Assembly: GCA_022563535.1 (NCBI GenBank)
Contig: JADFNE010000012.1
Coordinates: forward strand, 1-64,000
DNA: 64,000 nucleotides
Direction: 5' to 3'
Origin: Myxococcales bacterium
Lineage (GTDB): Bacteria > Myxococcota_A > UBA9160 > UBA4427
Shown: piece by piece, positions 1 through 10,846 of the stretch
How the letters are laid out: every line of letters starts with the position of its first letter
Position numbering within the stretch: the first letter of the stretch is position 1
Notes under the pieces: model-generated
Seen by the model: only the letters and a program-made list of their open reading frames with translations
The model's database searches: none
What the model was told of the DNA's origin: nothing
Program-made: the position numbers and the translations under genes

Positions 1-1
1 C

Positions 2-1660
2 CCTGGAACTCCGCCGATCAGCGAGACCGCGCCTAACAAGGTTTTGGTTGGAGGCATGGCGGCTTATCTGTTCAACTCCGGTGGACCTGAGCTGGCCCGC
101 TATCTGGCCGAGATCCAGACCAACGTCCCCTGCCAGGAGGGTGTGGCGGTGAGAGACCTGCCACGCGATTGTCAGGAAAGCGCGGGCACGCCCGACATTC
201 TCTTCGCCAAACTCGATGAATGGGGCCACGAGGCGATGGTGATCCCGCACGGCACCACCTGGGGCTTCTATACACCTCTCGGCTCTTCCTGGGACAAGCA
301 GATCGCACCGGGCATGCACGACCCGAACCGCCAGCGAATCATCGAGGTCATGAGCGGCCACGGAAACGCGGAAGAGTTTCGCCCGTTCAACGAAGTGACA
401 ACCGATGCGGATGGAGAGCGTCGCTGCCCAGCGCCGAACAGCAACTACCTGCCGTCGTGTTGGCGCGCGGGAGAAATCATCGAGGCGCGGTGCATGGGCG
501 CCGGTGAAAGCTCCGAAGAGTGCGCGGGCCGCGCCGAGATCGCGCGGCAAAATTACGTAGATGCGTATCGCAATAGTGGCGCAAATACGGTTCCCGGCGT
601 GGAAACATCCGAATGGCAGGATTCGGGTCAGTGCCGTGACTGCTTTCAGCCTACGTTCAACTACAGACCAAAGAATTCGGTTCAGTACATCCTCGCGCTG
701 GGGCGACCGGGACGAGACGATGACAGCGGCCGCTTCCGCTTCGGCATGATCGCCGCGAGCGACAATCATTCCGCGCGACCCGGTACGGGCTACAAGGAGG
801 TCGCGCGCTCGGAATTCACCGAGGCGCGCTTTGGCAACTTCATTGATACACCTCTGGGCTACAAGGCAAAGTCCAAGCCAAAAGCATACTCGGAGAAGTA
901 CGATCAAAAGTTCAGCACCGCGGTCTTCGCCATCTTCGAAACCGAACGCGCTGCTTCCTTTTTCTTGAACGGCGGCCTGGCGGCGGTTCACAGCAACGGA
1001 CGCAGTCGAGAAGAAATTTGGGATGCGATGCAACGCCGGGAGGTCTACGGAACCAGTGGTCCGCGCATTTTGCTCTGGTTCGATCTCCTGAATGGGCCGG
1101 ACGGTGCGCCGCAACCCATGGGCAGCAGTGTCGAACTTCGGGAGCCGCCCATCTTCCAGGTGCGCGCGGTCGGTTCCTTCGAACAGAAGCCCGGCTGCCC
1201 GGCCGACGCGCTTTCGGCGATGAGTGAGGACCGCATCGATCGCTTGTGCCAGGGTGAGTGTTACAACCCATCGGACACCCGGCGTCCCATCACCAGAATT
1301 GAGGTGGTGCGCATACAGCCTCAGCTGAACGCTGACGAAGAAATCGTGGGACTGATCGACGATCCGTGGAAGGTCATTCCGTGCCCTGGGGACGGTGGGG
1401 GCTGCCGGGTCGCATTCAGCGACCCGGAATACGAACGACTCGGACGCGACGTCATCTACTACGTACGCGCAATCGAGGCCCCGAGTCTCGCGGTCGGCGC
1501 GAATCCATTGGGGTGCAGCTACGACGAATCGGGGCGCTGTGTCGAGGTTTCGCCGTGTAGTGCGCGCCCCAACGACGACGACTGTCTCGCAGAAACCGAA
1601 GAACGCGCGTGGTCATCGCCCATCTTCGTCGATCAACCGCGGGTTGAAGGCGAAAGCTGA
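2..1660 (+). CDS. DUF3604 domain protein (5' truncated by window edge)
   Basis: The frame is open from base 2, so the gene begins before the window; 552 residues and the stop are visible. The conserved DUF3604 blocks are present: PHGTTWGFYTP, an SGHGNAEEF block, ASDNHSARPGTG near the middle, then HSNGRSREEIWDAM followed by REVYGTSGPR. These His/Asp-rich blocks resemble the metal-binding motifs of PHP-type phosphoesterases, but no activity is established for the family as far as I know. The C-terminal third is rich in cysteine (for example CPADALS, CQGECYNPSD, CPGDGGGC, CSYDESGRC), which fits an exported, possibly disulfide-bonded protein. No signal peptide can be judged because the N-terminus is missing. 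The next gene is convergent, so no operon partner is visible here. Confidence 0.85.
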   Translation, partial: PGTPPISETAPNKVLVGGMAAYLFNSGGPELARYLAEIQTNVPCQEGVAVRDLPRDCQESAGTPDILFAKLDEWGHEAMVIPHGTTWGFYTPLGSSWDKQIAPGMHDPNRQRIIEVMSGHGNAEEFRPFNEVTTDADGERRCPAPNSNYLPSCWRAGEIIEARCMGAGESSEECAGRAEIARQNYVDAYRNSGANTVPGVETSEWQDSGQCRDCFQPTFNYRPKNSVQYILALGRPGRDDDSGRFRFGMIAASDNHSARPGTGYKEVARSEFTEARFGNFIDTPLGYKAKSKPKAYSEKYDQKFSTAVFAIFETERAASFFLNGGLAAVHSNGRSREEIWDAMQRREVYGTSGPRILLWFDLLNGPDGAPQPMGSSVELREPPIFQVRAVGSFEQKPGCPADALSAMSEDRIDRLCQGECYNPSDTRRPITRIEVVRIQPQLNADEEIVGLIDDPWKVIPCPGDGGGCRVAFSDPEYERLGRDVIYYVRAIEAPSLAVGANPLGCSYDESGRCVEVSPCSARPNDDDCLAETEERAWSSPIFVDQPRVEGES

Positions 1661-1770
1661 GACGCCACCCGATCCCCGTTCCTCAACCTGCGCCTCGTGA
1701 ATTTTCCGGCTTTGTCCTCGCGTCGCAGCGCAGCCAATTGAAGAACCCACGCCCCATCACCCGCGAGGCT

Positions 1771-3822
1771 TCAGAGCCGCGCATCCTGCGTGGTCGTGGA
1801 TATTGCCAGTGGCATGATGATGGTCACGGTCGTACCTGCGGCGGGTTCGCTGGCCACCGACAGTGTGCCGCCAAATTCGACCGCAATGCCTGCCGCGACG
1901 CTCAGCCCGAGCCCGGTTCCACCCTCCTGCTGACGGGTCGTGTAAAACGGATCGAGCACGCGGCTCGTATGCTCGCGCGGGATTCCCCTGCCATCGTCCG
2001 TAACCGCAATACAGACCTGCTCCTCCCGCGCCTGGAGCTGAATCGAAATGTTGGCACCCGAAGCATTCGATTCGATCGCGTTGTTGATGATATTGACCAA
2101 CACCTGCTCCATCTCGATCGGATTCACCAACACGGGTGTGGGACGGCCGTCCTCCGTAACCTTGATCGTTGCATGATTGGACTTTGCATAGGACTGGGTG
2201 GCGTTGAGCGCGCGCTGCAGCACGTCTCCAAAGTCTTCGGCCCACCGCTCGGTTCGCGCACCGCGGGAATACTGCAACATGCTGCGAACGATTCGCCCAC
2301 AGCGTCTGGCTTGCGCGACCGATTCGAGCAGCGCTTCCTTCCAAACCGAATCGGCGTCCTGGTCTTCTTCGCAAAGCAATGCGTATTCAGCCGAGTTCAA
2401 TATCGACCCGATGGGGTTGTTGATCTGATGGGCAAGGCCCGACGCGAGGGTTCCCACGGACGCGAGGCGCTCGGCCCGGCGAAGCCGGGTGAGCGTTTCT
2501 TCGAGCTCCTGGGTGCGCTGGGCAACCTGGGTTTCGAGATGGTCTTGCTGCTGGGCCTGGGCACGCTCGAGTTGTTTCTGCTGGGTGATGTTGCGGGTAC
2601 GAGACAAGATGGCGAGTGGTTCGTTCCGATCGTCGGTCAACAGCCAGGCGCATACCGAAACCGGGACCACCGAGCCGTCTCTACAGCGCATCTCGCGCTC
2701 GCGCTCCGGAGAAATCCCCGTGGTCTCGAGTTGTACGAGATCTTCCTGCAACTGCTCGGGGTCAACGTCCGCAGAGCGCAGGTCCGAATACAGCATCTGC
2801 TCGAGGGTTTCCTTCGAGTAGCCGGTCAGTTCACAGAACGCGCCATTGACCTCCATGATCTTGCCATCGGCTACGGTGAGGAATGCCATTGCATCTCGAC
2901 TGGTTTCGAACAACTTTCGGTAGCGCCTTTCGGCGATGGACACTTTGGCTTCGATCAGCAGTTGCTCAGTGACGTCCCACAGAATCGACATCGCATGGGT
3001 CGCCCCGCTCTCGATTTGAATGGGACAAGACGACACCTCGAAGGTATGAGTACTTCCGTCCTTGTATATAATGTCCGTGAAAATCTCGATGGAATCTCCG
3101 TTGATCACACTGTTGAGCGCCGCAATCATCTCTTGTTGTGAATCCGGGTGAATGAACTTCAAAAGGGGCTGGCCCACGATTTCGGATTGATCGAATCCTG
3201 ATTCCTTCAATACGGTGTGACTTGAGTCCACGATCACACCTGTATCATCGACCTCGATCATCTCGAGCTGCGGATTATTGGAAAGGGCCTGGAAGCGAAG
3301 ACGGTCCTCGCCCCTTTCGCGTTCGGCGCGGCGTCGCTCGATCAGGTCCACCACCCAATCGGCAAAGTCTTGAAGAGTTTTGCGGTCGTATTCACTGAAT
3401 GATCTCTCCTTCAGATCCGCAATGCACAGCGTGCCGAGGATATGACCTTCCGAGTTTCGAATTGGAGCACCGGCGTAAAAGACGATCCCCTCCCCGTTGT
3501 CGACCAGGGGATGAAGCTTCGCGACCGGATGTTTTCGCGCGTCGTTTAGCTGCACGACCGATCCAGTCTTGATGACTAGTTCACAGAGTCCATCCTCCCG
3601 CTCGAGACAAGTAGGCTCGAACCCGACACTGGACTTGATCCAGATGTAGTCAGCATCGATGATAGTCGCCATTGCGATCGGAACACCGAAGACGCGCGCA
3701 GTCATGCGGGTGATGCGATCGAGTTGTTCGTCGGGAGGAGCATCGATCGCACCACTGCGCAGAATTGCGGCGATGCGAGCTTCCTCAGTAGATTCGAATT
3801 CCTTTCGCGAGGGGTCATTCAT
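1771..3822 (-). CDS. GAF-PAS-PAS sensor histidine kinase
   Basis: This is a 683-residue soluble-looking hybrid sensor. Visible order: GAF domain at about 30-165 (TLCIADLKERSFSEYD is the typical GAF end), PAS at about 180-290, PAS at about 300-415, a coiled linker (QAQQQDHLETQVAQRTQEL), then a HisKA-type H-box LASGLAHQINNPIGS with the acceptor His at about 465. The ATPase domain has the N box (NIINNAIESNASG), G1 (DDGRGIP) and G2 (GGTGLGLS). No membrane segment is seen. An upstream in-frame GTG/TTG region would add 40 residues, but the ATG at 3822 has GGAG nine bases before it and begins directly at a sensible N-terminus (MNDPSRKEF), so I chose it. No response regulator lies nearby, so it is an orphan kinase. 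A 23-base palindrome lies about 105 bases upstream. Confidence 0.9.
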   Translation of the reverse strand: MNDPSRKEFESTEEARIAAILRSGAIDAPPDEQLDRITRMTARVFGVPIAMATIIDADYIWIKSSVGFEPTCLEREDGLCELVIKTGSVVQLNDARKHPVAKLHPLVDNGEGIVFYAGAPIRNSEGHILGTLCIADLKERSFSEYDRKTLQDFADWVVDLIERRRAERERGEDRLRFQALSNNPQLEMIEVDDTGVIVDSSHTVLKESGFDQSEIVGQPLLKFIHPDSQQEMIAALNSVINGDSIEIFTDIIYKDGSTHTFEVSSCPIQIESGATHAMSILWDVTEQLLIEAKVSIAERRYRKLFETSRDAMAFLTVADGKIMEVNGAFCELTGYSKETLEQMLYSDLRSADVDPEQLQEDLVQLETTGISPEREREMRCRDGSVVPVSVCAWLLTDDRNEPLAILSRTRNITQQKQLERAQAQQQDHLETQVAQRTQELEETLTRLRRAERLASVGTLASGLAHQINNPIGSILNSAEYALLCEEDQDADSVWKEALLESVAQARRCGRIVRSMLQYSRGARTERWAEDFGDVLQRALNATQSYAKSNHATIKVTEDGRPTPVLVNPIEMEQVLVNIINNAIESNASGANISIQLQAREEQVCIAVTDDGRGIPREHTSRVLDPFYTTRQQEGGTGLGLSVAAGIAVEFGGTLSVASEPAAGTTVTIIMPLAISTTTQDARL

Positions 3823-3927
3823 CGTTATGCACTCCGGCAAACATCTTGGGATGGAATTTTGGATCTTGGCCAGTTCGGGCCCAGGCAGGAGAGGCGCAAC
3901 ATACCACGATCCCAACGCAGAGTGTTG

Positions 3928-3950
3928 AACATTGATTGACAATCAATGTT
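3928..3950. promoter_or_regulatory. 23-base perfect inverted repeat, probable operator
   Basis: Two 11-base arms (AACATTGATTG and its exact complement) flank a single central A. It sits in the 266-base gap between the sensor kinase start at 3822 and the end of sdhB. It is AT-rich against a GC-rich background. The one-base centre argues against a stable RNA hairpin and for a dimeric-protein site, possibly TetR-like; the regulator is unknown. The core resembles an FNR box but has a 5-base rather than a 4-base spacer. Confidence 0.6.
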
Positions 3951-4088
3951 GCCAAACCCCGCGGACTCGCGATTTTCGGCGACACTTTCGAGTTTCAAGT
4001 ATGAGAATCAACCGAGCTTGAACCAGCCCGCATGATTCAGCCCGCGGGCATTTTCCCGGCGTGTTTGTCGCGGGGTACGCGACAGCCG

Positions 4089-4870
<782 letters not shown>

Positions 4871-4874
<4 letters not shown>

Positions 4875-6784
4875 TTGTAACTCCTGGTCGAGAGTTCCAC
4901 GTTCTTGAATACAAGGGGTTCCTTGGAAAGCGCTGGCTTGTTCCCGACGCCGGTAAACTCCCAGGCCGCAACATAGGCAAAGTTCTCGTCGTCACGCTTG
5001 GCCTCGCCGTCGGGAGTTTGATGCTCTTCTCGGAAGTGCGCGCCACACGATTCGTCGCGATCCAGGGCGTCGTAACAGAGCACCTCGGCAAACTCGAGAA
5101 AATCCGCCACCCGAGCGGCTTGTTCGAGGCTTACGTTGAACTCTTCGTTCTTTCCCGTCACGCGCACATCCTGCCAGAAGCGGTCGCGCAGGGTCGAGAT
5201 ATCAGCGATCGCTTTCTTGAGCCCGTCTTCATTGCGTGCCATTCCGCAGCCTTCCCACATGATGTGACCGAGTTCTTTGTGAAAGGAATCTACAGAGCGA
5301 GTGCCGTTGACGTCCAGGAGCTTCTGAATCGCGGCGCGGGCCTCGTTCTCGGCATCGCGAAACTCCGCAAGCTCGGAATCGACCTTCGTAAGCCTCGTGG
5401 CGCCCAGGTAGTTGCCGATCGAATCGGAGATCACGAAGTAACCATCCGCCAGCCCTTGCATGAGCGCACTGGCGCCCAGGCGATTTGCGCCGTGATCAGA
5501 AAAATTCGCCTCCCCCATCACGAAGAGCCCTTCGACCGTGCTCATCAAGTGGTAATCGACCCACAAACCTCCCATCGTGTAGTGGGAAGCCGGATAGATA
5601 CGCATTGGACGCTCGTAAGGATTCTCTCCGGTGATCTTCTGGTACATATCGAAGAGATTTCCGTAGCGCTCCTTGATGGTGTCCTTGCCCACCCGATCGA
5701 TCGCATCCCTGAAGTCGAGATACACACCCCGGCCCAGGGTTCCGACCCCTCGCCCCTCGTCGCAAACCTCTTTGGCCGCGCGCGAAGAAATATCTCGCGG
5801 GCTGAGGTTTCCAAACGCCGGGTATTTACGTTCGAGGTAGAAATCGCGCTCTTCGTCGGGAATGAGCCAGGGGTCGCGATCGTCTCCGACCGCCTTGGGT
5901 ACCCAGATGCGTCCGTCATTGCGCAGGGACTCGCTCATCAAGGTGAGTTTGGATTGGTACTCGCCAGCGACCGGAATGCACGTCGGATGAATCTGCGTGT
6001 AACAAGGGTTCGCAAACAGCGCGCCCTTCTTATAGGCGCGATAGGCAGCGGTGACGTTGCACCCCATGGCGTTGGTGCTGAGATAAAAGACGTTTCCGTA
6101 TCCGCCCGTCGCAAGAACGACCGCTTCACCGGCCCAGCGCGCGATGCGTCCCGATACCAGGTGCCGGGTGATGATCCCCCGCGCCCTCCCATCGACGATC
6201 ACCACATCGAGCATTTCCACCCGAGAGTGCATTTTGACCGTACCCGCAGCGATCTGTCGGCTCAGGGCGCCGTAGGCGCCGAGCAATAGTTGCTGACCGG
6301 TCTGGCCCCGCGCATAGAACGTTCGCGAAACCTGGGCGCCACCGAACGAGCGATTGTCGAGCAGCCCACCGTATTCCCGGGCAAAGGGAACTCCCTGGGC
6401 CACGCACTGATCGATGATGCGCGAACTGATTTGTGCAAGCCGATAGACGTTGCTCTCTCGCGCACGAAAATCGCCTCCTTTTATCGTGTCGTAAAAGAGT
6501 CGCTGCACACTGTCGCCGTCGTTCTGATAGTTCTTCGCGGCGTTGATGCCACCCTGGGCTGCGACACTGTGCGCCCTTCGCGGGCTGTCTTGAAAACAGA
6601 AACAATGAACGTCGTAACCGAGTTCGCCCAAGGTCGCAGCCGCAGAAGCGCCCGCAAGCCCTGACCCGACCACGATCACGGTATATTTTCTCCGATTTGC
6701 GGGGTTCACGAGCTTCATGTCGAAGCGAGACTTCTCCCACTTCTGTTCCAGCGGACCGTCCGGTTCTCGGCTGTCGAGGTTCAC
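4871..6784 (-). CDS. sdhA: succinate dehydrogenase flavoprotein subunit
   Basis: Catalytic FAD subunit that oxidises succinate to fumarate; 637 residues. The dinucleotide fold is [19 protein letters not shown]. The covalent-FAD histidine lies in [13 protein letters not shown]. Substrate and active-site blocks are [36 protein letters not shown] and the C-terminal [16 protein letters not shown]. This arrangement is the Bacteroidota/epsilon/deltaproteobacterial (and fumarate reductase-like) type, so reversibility cannot be excluded. I chose the GTG at 6784: it lies one base after the sdhC stop and has AGGGGG five bases upstream. A TTG 21 bases earlier would overlap sdhC. It overlaps sdhB by four bases. 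Confidence 0.96.
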
Positions 6785-6785
6785 A

Positions 6786-7472
6786 TCATCCCCCTGGTAG
6801 ACCAATGACCCCGGCGTACACCAGGATGGGAATAGAGCAGTTTCCGATCACGAAGATCGCTACGACCGTGAGATTCGCCGCGCGAATTGCTCCGTTGTAA
6901 CTGGTGTGATTGATACCCACCGTCTGAAACAAGCTTCGGGTTCCGTGAAAGAGATGGAAGCCGACCAGGTTCATCGCGACGACGTACGCACCACAGATCC
7001 ACGGGTTGCGAAAGCCGTTTACCACCATGGAGTAGACGTCGTGTCTACCCGCTGCATCGACACTCCCGAAATTCTCCGGTGACACCACGCCAAAGGTGAA
7101 GTGAAGCAGGTGGCCCACGACGAACACAATTACCAGGAACCCCGTGAACACCATGTAGCGAGAAGCCCAACTCGATTGATAAACCTGAGACAGCGAGTAT
7201 CGGGTGGGTCGAGCGGCGCGGTTCTCACGGGTGAGTTGCACCGCCGCATAGATGTGGATGCCGAACACGAGAGCAAGGCCCAAGCGCATGAAAATCAACA
7301 ATGGATGGCCCTGTAGCCAGGACGCGTAAGCGTTGATCGCCTCGGGTCCCTGGAACAGAGCCATGTTGCCGAGCATATGGCCCAGCAGAAAGCCGAGTAG
7401 CATGGCTCCGGTCACGGCGATGACGAGTTTGCGACCAATCGATGTACTGAAGAGTCGAATCAGCCTATGCAT
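6786..7472 (-). CDS. sdhC: succinate dehydrogenase cytochrome b558 subunit
   Basis: Single membrane anchor of complex II, about 228 residues with five hydrophobic segments. It starts [16 protein letters not shown], typical of the b558 family, and contains membrane histidines suited to two hemes: [23 protein letters not shown] and FHLFHG. Such anchors normally pass electrons between menaquinone or quinone and the SdhB clusters. Two ATG starts are plausible: 7472, used here, with GGAGG 13 bases upstream, and 7502, which adds ten residues but has a weak site. It is the first gene of the sdhCAB operon. The roughly 225-255 bases before it, up to maeA, probably hold the operon promoter, though no clear -35/-10 pair was recognised. 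Confidence 0.92.
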   Translation of the reverse strand: MHRLIRLFSTSIGRKLVIAVTGAMLLGFLLGHMLGNMALFQGPEAINAYASWLQGHPLLIFMRLGLALVFGIHIYAAVQLTRENRAARPTRYSLSQVYQSSWASRYMVFTGFLVIVFVVGHLLHFTFGVVSPENFGSVDAAGRHDVYSMVVNGFRNPWICGAYVVAMNLVGFHLFHGTRSLFQTVGINHTSYNGAIRAANLTVVAIFVIGNCSIPILVYAGVIGLPGG

Positions 7473-7726
7473 TTGCGAATCCGATCCTCCATGGTTTGAC
7501 ATCCCGACGCGAATCGCGACTCGTCCAATGATGTCGGTTGCGACACTTCTTCGCACTGCCAAAATTCTCTCAGAAACCGAACGATAATGGAATCCCAAAA
7601 CCATGCGTTCGCTAGTTCTCGAGGTGAGGGGCTGAGCACACAGCCCGATATTCAAGCTTGCAACAAGTTTGGTAGAACGTAAATGGATCGCGCCTTGCCC
7701 GATGCGCATGAGGGTAGAAGCTACCG

Positions 7727-9433
7727 CTACTCCGCTTCGATCTTGGGGTAGGCGGGCTCCCACATCATCTGCGACACCCGATTTTTGATTTCGCCGTCCG
7801 GAATTTCGTTCCCGAGTCCGAGGTCGTTCGCTTCGCGTATTACGGCACAGGCGATGCGGTGGGTGATTTCTCGCAATGTGGTCAGTCGCGGAAACAGCGT
7901 TCCCTCGTCGAGGTCTTGCTTTTCAACCGACTCGGCGACAATTTCCGCGGCGATCGTGAACATGGAATCCGTCACCTCGCGCACATCACCTACCAGGCAC
8001 GCGAGCCCGACCCCCGGAAACACGAACACGTTGTTGCTCTGACCGATTCGGAATGAACGTCCTTCGTATTCAACCATCGGAAAGGGGCTACCGGTCGCAA
8101 CGAGCGCATGTCCACCCGTCCAGCGAATGATATCCGCGGGCGCCGCTTCACACTTGCTCGTGGGATTGGAGAACGGAAATATCGCGGGCTCGGAACAACC
8201 CTTGTGCACCGCGCGAACCACCTCCTCGGTGAACGCGCCGGCCTGGCCCGAGGTCCCGATCAGAATCGTGGGCTCGAGCGCGTCCACGACCTTGAGCAGA
8301 TCAATCGTTTTGCCTGGATCGAGCCCGCATGCGCGCGCGAGTTTGTCCGGCCATGCGAACACACGTTTGAACTCGTCAGAAATCTCTCGACTGTCGACCA
8401 GCATTCCGCGACTGTCGATCAAGGCGATCGCCCGGATCAGCGCTTCCTCCGAGAGACCCGCGCGATGCATCGCATCCCGCAACTGGTGAGCGATTCCGAC
8501 ACCTGCCGCTCCAGCGCCCAGGATCACGACCCGCTGTTGGTCGATCGGGGTCCCGGTCTTTCGGCCAGCCGCAAGCACTGCGGCCAAACCCACGGCCGCG
8601 GTGCCCTGGATGTCGTCGTTGAAGGATGCGAGATCCTTGCGGTACCGAGCGAGCAATTCGATCGCGTTGTTCTTTTTGAAGTCTTCCCACTGCAAGAGCG
8701 CTCGCGGGAAGCGATGCTTCACAGCCTCGATGAACTCCGCGACAAACGACTGATAGGGTTCCCCTCGAAGTCTCGCTTCGCGTACCCCTACATACTCCGG
8801 ATCGTCGAGCAGCGTCTGGTTGTCCGTGCCCACGTCGAGACAAATGGGCAGGCAGTGACGCGGATGAATCCCCGCCGCCGCCGTGTAGAGGGAAAGCTTC
8901 CCGATCGGAATCCCCATACCACCGGCACCTTGGTCCCCCAGCCCCAGGATGCGCTCGCCGTCGGTGACGACGATCAAGCGGATGGAACCGTTGTCTGCGT
9001 TTGCAAGTACCTCGTCGATGCGGCCCCGATCGTCTGGGGTAATCCAGACCCCGCGACCACGCCTGAAGATCTGACTGAACGATGTGCACGCCTCACCGAC
9101 GGTAGGCGTGTAGACGATCGGCATCAGCTCTTCTATATGGTCCTGCAACAAGCGATAGAAGAGCGTCTCGTTGCGGTCCTGTAGTGAGATCATGCCGATG
9201 TACTTTTCGAGATCGGGAGACTTGCGCGCGATGTTGTCCAGGGCCCGCTTCACCTGGGCTCCGATCTCCGCGACTGCCTTTGGAAGCAACCCTTCGATCT
9301 TCAGTGTGCGACGTTCTTCGGCACTGAAACCGGTTCCCTTGTTGAGCAGCGGATCGGACAGGATGTCGATCCCACGTTTATCGGTTTTGACCACCAGGCT
9401 GCCGTCCCGCGCTTGAACGAAGTTCGTCGCCAT
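7727..9433 (-). CDS. maeA: NAD-dependent malic enzyme (oxaloacetate-decarboxylating)
   Basis: Converts malate to pyruvate, CO2 and NADH. It has 568 residues, very close to the E. coli MaeA/SfcA length. Diagnostic blocks are YTPTVGEACTSFSQIFRR (residues 108 on), DGERILGLGDQGAGGMGIP, the Lys/Asp catalytic region around LLQWEDFKKNNA and a Rossmann motif VILGAGAAGVGIAHQL. The ATG at 9433 has GGAGG six bases upstream; a longer open frame extends to 9799 but runs into the neighbouring gene. It lies immediately upstream of and in the same orientation as sdhCAB, so the region groups C4-acid metabolism, although the gap of over 200 bases suggests separate promoters. Confidence 0.95.
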   Translation of the reverse strand: MATNFVQARDGSLVVKTDKRGIDILSDPLLNKGTGFSAEERRTLKIEGLLPKAVAEIGAQVKRALDNIARKSPDLEKYIGMISLQDRNETLFYRLLQDHIEELMPIVYTPTVGEACTSFSQIFRRGRGVWITPDDRGRIDEVLANADNGSIRLIVVTDGERILGLGDQGAGGMGIPIGKLSLYTAAAGIHPRHCLPICLDVGTDNQTLLDDPEYVGVREARLRGEPYQSFVAEFIEAVKHRFPRALLQWEDFKKNNAIELLARYRKDLASFNDDIQGTAAVGLAAVLAAGRKTGTPIDQQRVVILGAGAAGVGIAHQLRDAMHRAGLSEEALIRAIALIDSRGMLVDSREISDEFKRVFAWPDKLARACGLDPGKTIDLLKVVDALEPTILIGTSGQAGAFTEEVVRAVHKGCSEPAIFPFSNPTSKCEAAPADIIRWTGGHALVATGSPFPMVEYEGRSFRIGQSNNVFVFPGVGLACLVGDVREVTDSMFTIAAEIVAESVEKQDLDEGTLFPRLTTLREITHRIACAVIREANDLGLGNEIPDGEIKNRVSQMMWEPAYPKIEAE

Positions 9434-9521
9434 CGCGATCCTCCAGTCGAAGCGGATCCGTGCAGCTGTCGCAGGGGGCCGAACGACACCCCATCCTACA
9501 CCGAATCGCGAAAGGCGTCCC

Positions 9522-10751
9522 TCAAAAGACCTCGGGACACCACGGGAGCAGGCTCCAGGCAAACATGCGGTCGAGTGACTCGATGGCCGCGGGAGTGCCC
9601 GCGATTCTGCCGGCCCGGGCCAGGGTTGTCGCTCGGTGGCCGCCCAGGAAGAGTGTTCCCAACGCGTCGATCTCGAGACGGACGTCGGGGTCGGCCTGGA
9701 TGCGGCGACACTGCGCTGCCTTTCCATCAGCAATAAGTTCGTAACTGCCGCTGTTCTCCGGCAGATAGGGATCGTGGATGCCCAGAACACAGCGCCCACT
9801 TTCGGAGTACACGCGACCGGAGAGCGCGCGGGGGATGTCGAGCACGCGAAGCCAGAGACTGTCCTGGAATCTGCGCTCCACCCGACGCGGTTCGGTCACG
9901 CGCCACGGGAGTTCGTCGTCGACCGCCATGTTCCAGAAGTTGACCTTCGGAAAGAGATCGATGTCCATGATGAAGCGCCACAGCGCGTCGCTCGCCTCGG
10001 CTGTGGCGGCGAACAACTCGATTACGCGAATATTGCCTTCGGGAAATTCATCCCACTTTTCCTGCTGCTGATAGATGACGTAGCCGTCGACACCCTCCTC
10101 GCCGCTGCAGATGACGAAGCGTTTGGCGCTGTATCCCTCTCGCTCGGACTCGACGTCTCGAAAGGTAGTGCTCTTCCACCAGCCGGCGCTGCGGGTGAAC
10201 ATGCCGGGGCGTCCCTGACGCACCCGGTCATACACTTCTGGCAGCACCTTGCAGGCTTCATCCGGCTCGATCGTGCGCAGGTTCCGGTCCGCGGGCTCAC
10301 CGACGAAGTGGATTCTGCGCGAGTCGGCCTTCATCTCGCAGAGCTCCGCTGCGGCGCCGTAGCCGAACTGCTGGTAGATGGAAGATTCCGAACACCACAG
10401 CCCGGCCAGGGGCTCGCCGCGGTCGCGTATGTCTTTTATGTGCGCGCTCATCATCCCGCGCAGCAGGCCGCGGCGGCGGTGGGTCGGCTGAACCGAGACC
10501 ACCGTGGTCCCGCCCATCGGCAGAATCCCGCCCGGCACGGTGAGGTCCAGGGTGAAAGCCGCGCAGGTCCCCACGAGCTGATCGCCGTCGAATCCTGCAA
10601 TCATGCGATCGAGATCCAACACCTCGAGCAGCCGGAACTCGTCCGCCTCGGGGAGGGGGTCGCCACCAAAGGCGCGGGTCAGCTGCCGCTGAAAGAGATC
10701 AACCTCAGCAGCCGCAATCGTTCGAATCGTCAAGTCGCGTGTCGGGGACAT
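9522..10751 (-). CDS. Eis-like GNAT acetyltransferase with sterol-carrier-type C-terminus
   Basis: 409 residues with the three-part Eis arrangement. The first GNAT domain contains the acetyl-CoA site VVSVQPTHRRRGLLRGMM (residues about 85-102), followed by a second degenerate GNAT region and a C-terminal SCP2-like domain ending FAWSLLPWCPEVF. The terminal Phe carboxylate is catalytic in mycobacterial Eis; here the chain also ends in Phe. Eis proteins acetylate amines, including aminoglycosides in some species; the substrate here is unknown. The start chosen is the ATG at 10751, which has no obvious Shine-Dalgarno site; a start at 10790 would add 13 residues. It follows gpsA by about 95 bases and precedes maeA. 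Confidence 0.85.
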   Translation of the reverse strand: MSPTRDLTIRTIAAAEVDLFQRQLTRAFGGDPLPEADEFRLLEVLDLDRMIAGFDGDQLVGTCAAFTLDLTVPGGILPMGGTTVVSVQPTHRRRGLLRGMMSAHIKDIRDRGEPLAGLWCSESSIYQQFGYGAAAELCEMKADSRRIHFVGEPADRNLRTIEPDEACKVLPEVYDRVRQGRPGMFTRSAGWWKSTTFRDVESEREGYSAKRFVICSGEEGVDGYVIYQQQEKWDEFPEGNIRVIELFAATAEASDALWRFIMDIDLFPKVNFWNMAVDDELPWRVTEPRRVERRFQDSLWLRVLDIPRALSGRVYSESGRCVLGIHDPYLPENSGSYELIADGKAAQCRRIQADPDVRLEIDALGTLFLGGHRATTLARAGRIAGTPAAIESLDRMFAWSLLPWCPEVF

Positions 10752-10846
10752 GGGAAGGCGAGAACATCGCCGACTCCAAGGCGCTGTCAACTACTGATCG
10801 GCAAAAACGCCTCCACGGTGTAACGCGGAACTTGCGTCAAAGCGGT

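Noticed and set aside
1738-3141. Long plus-strand open frame of 467 codons
   Set aside because: It lies antisense to the sensor kinase, has no recognisable domain and no ribosome-binding site. GC-rich DNA gives such shadow frames.
3931-3947. FNR-like box (TTGAT and ATCAA)
   Set aside because: The half-sites are five bases apart, not four, so the spacing does not fit FNR/CRP-type dimers.
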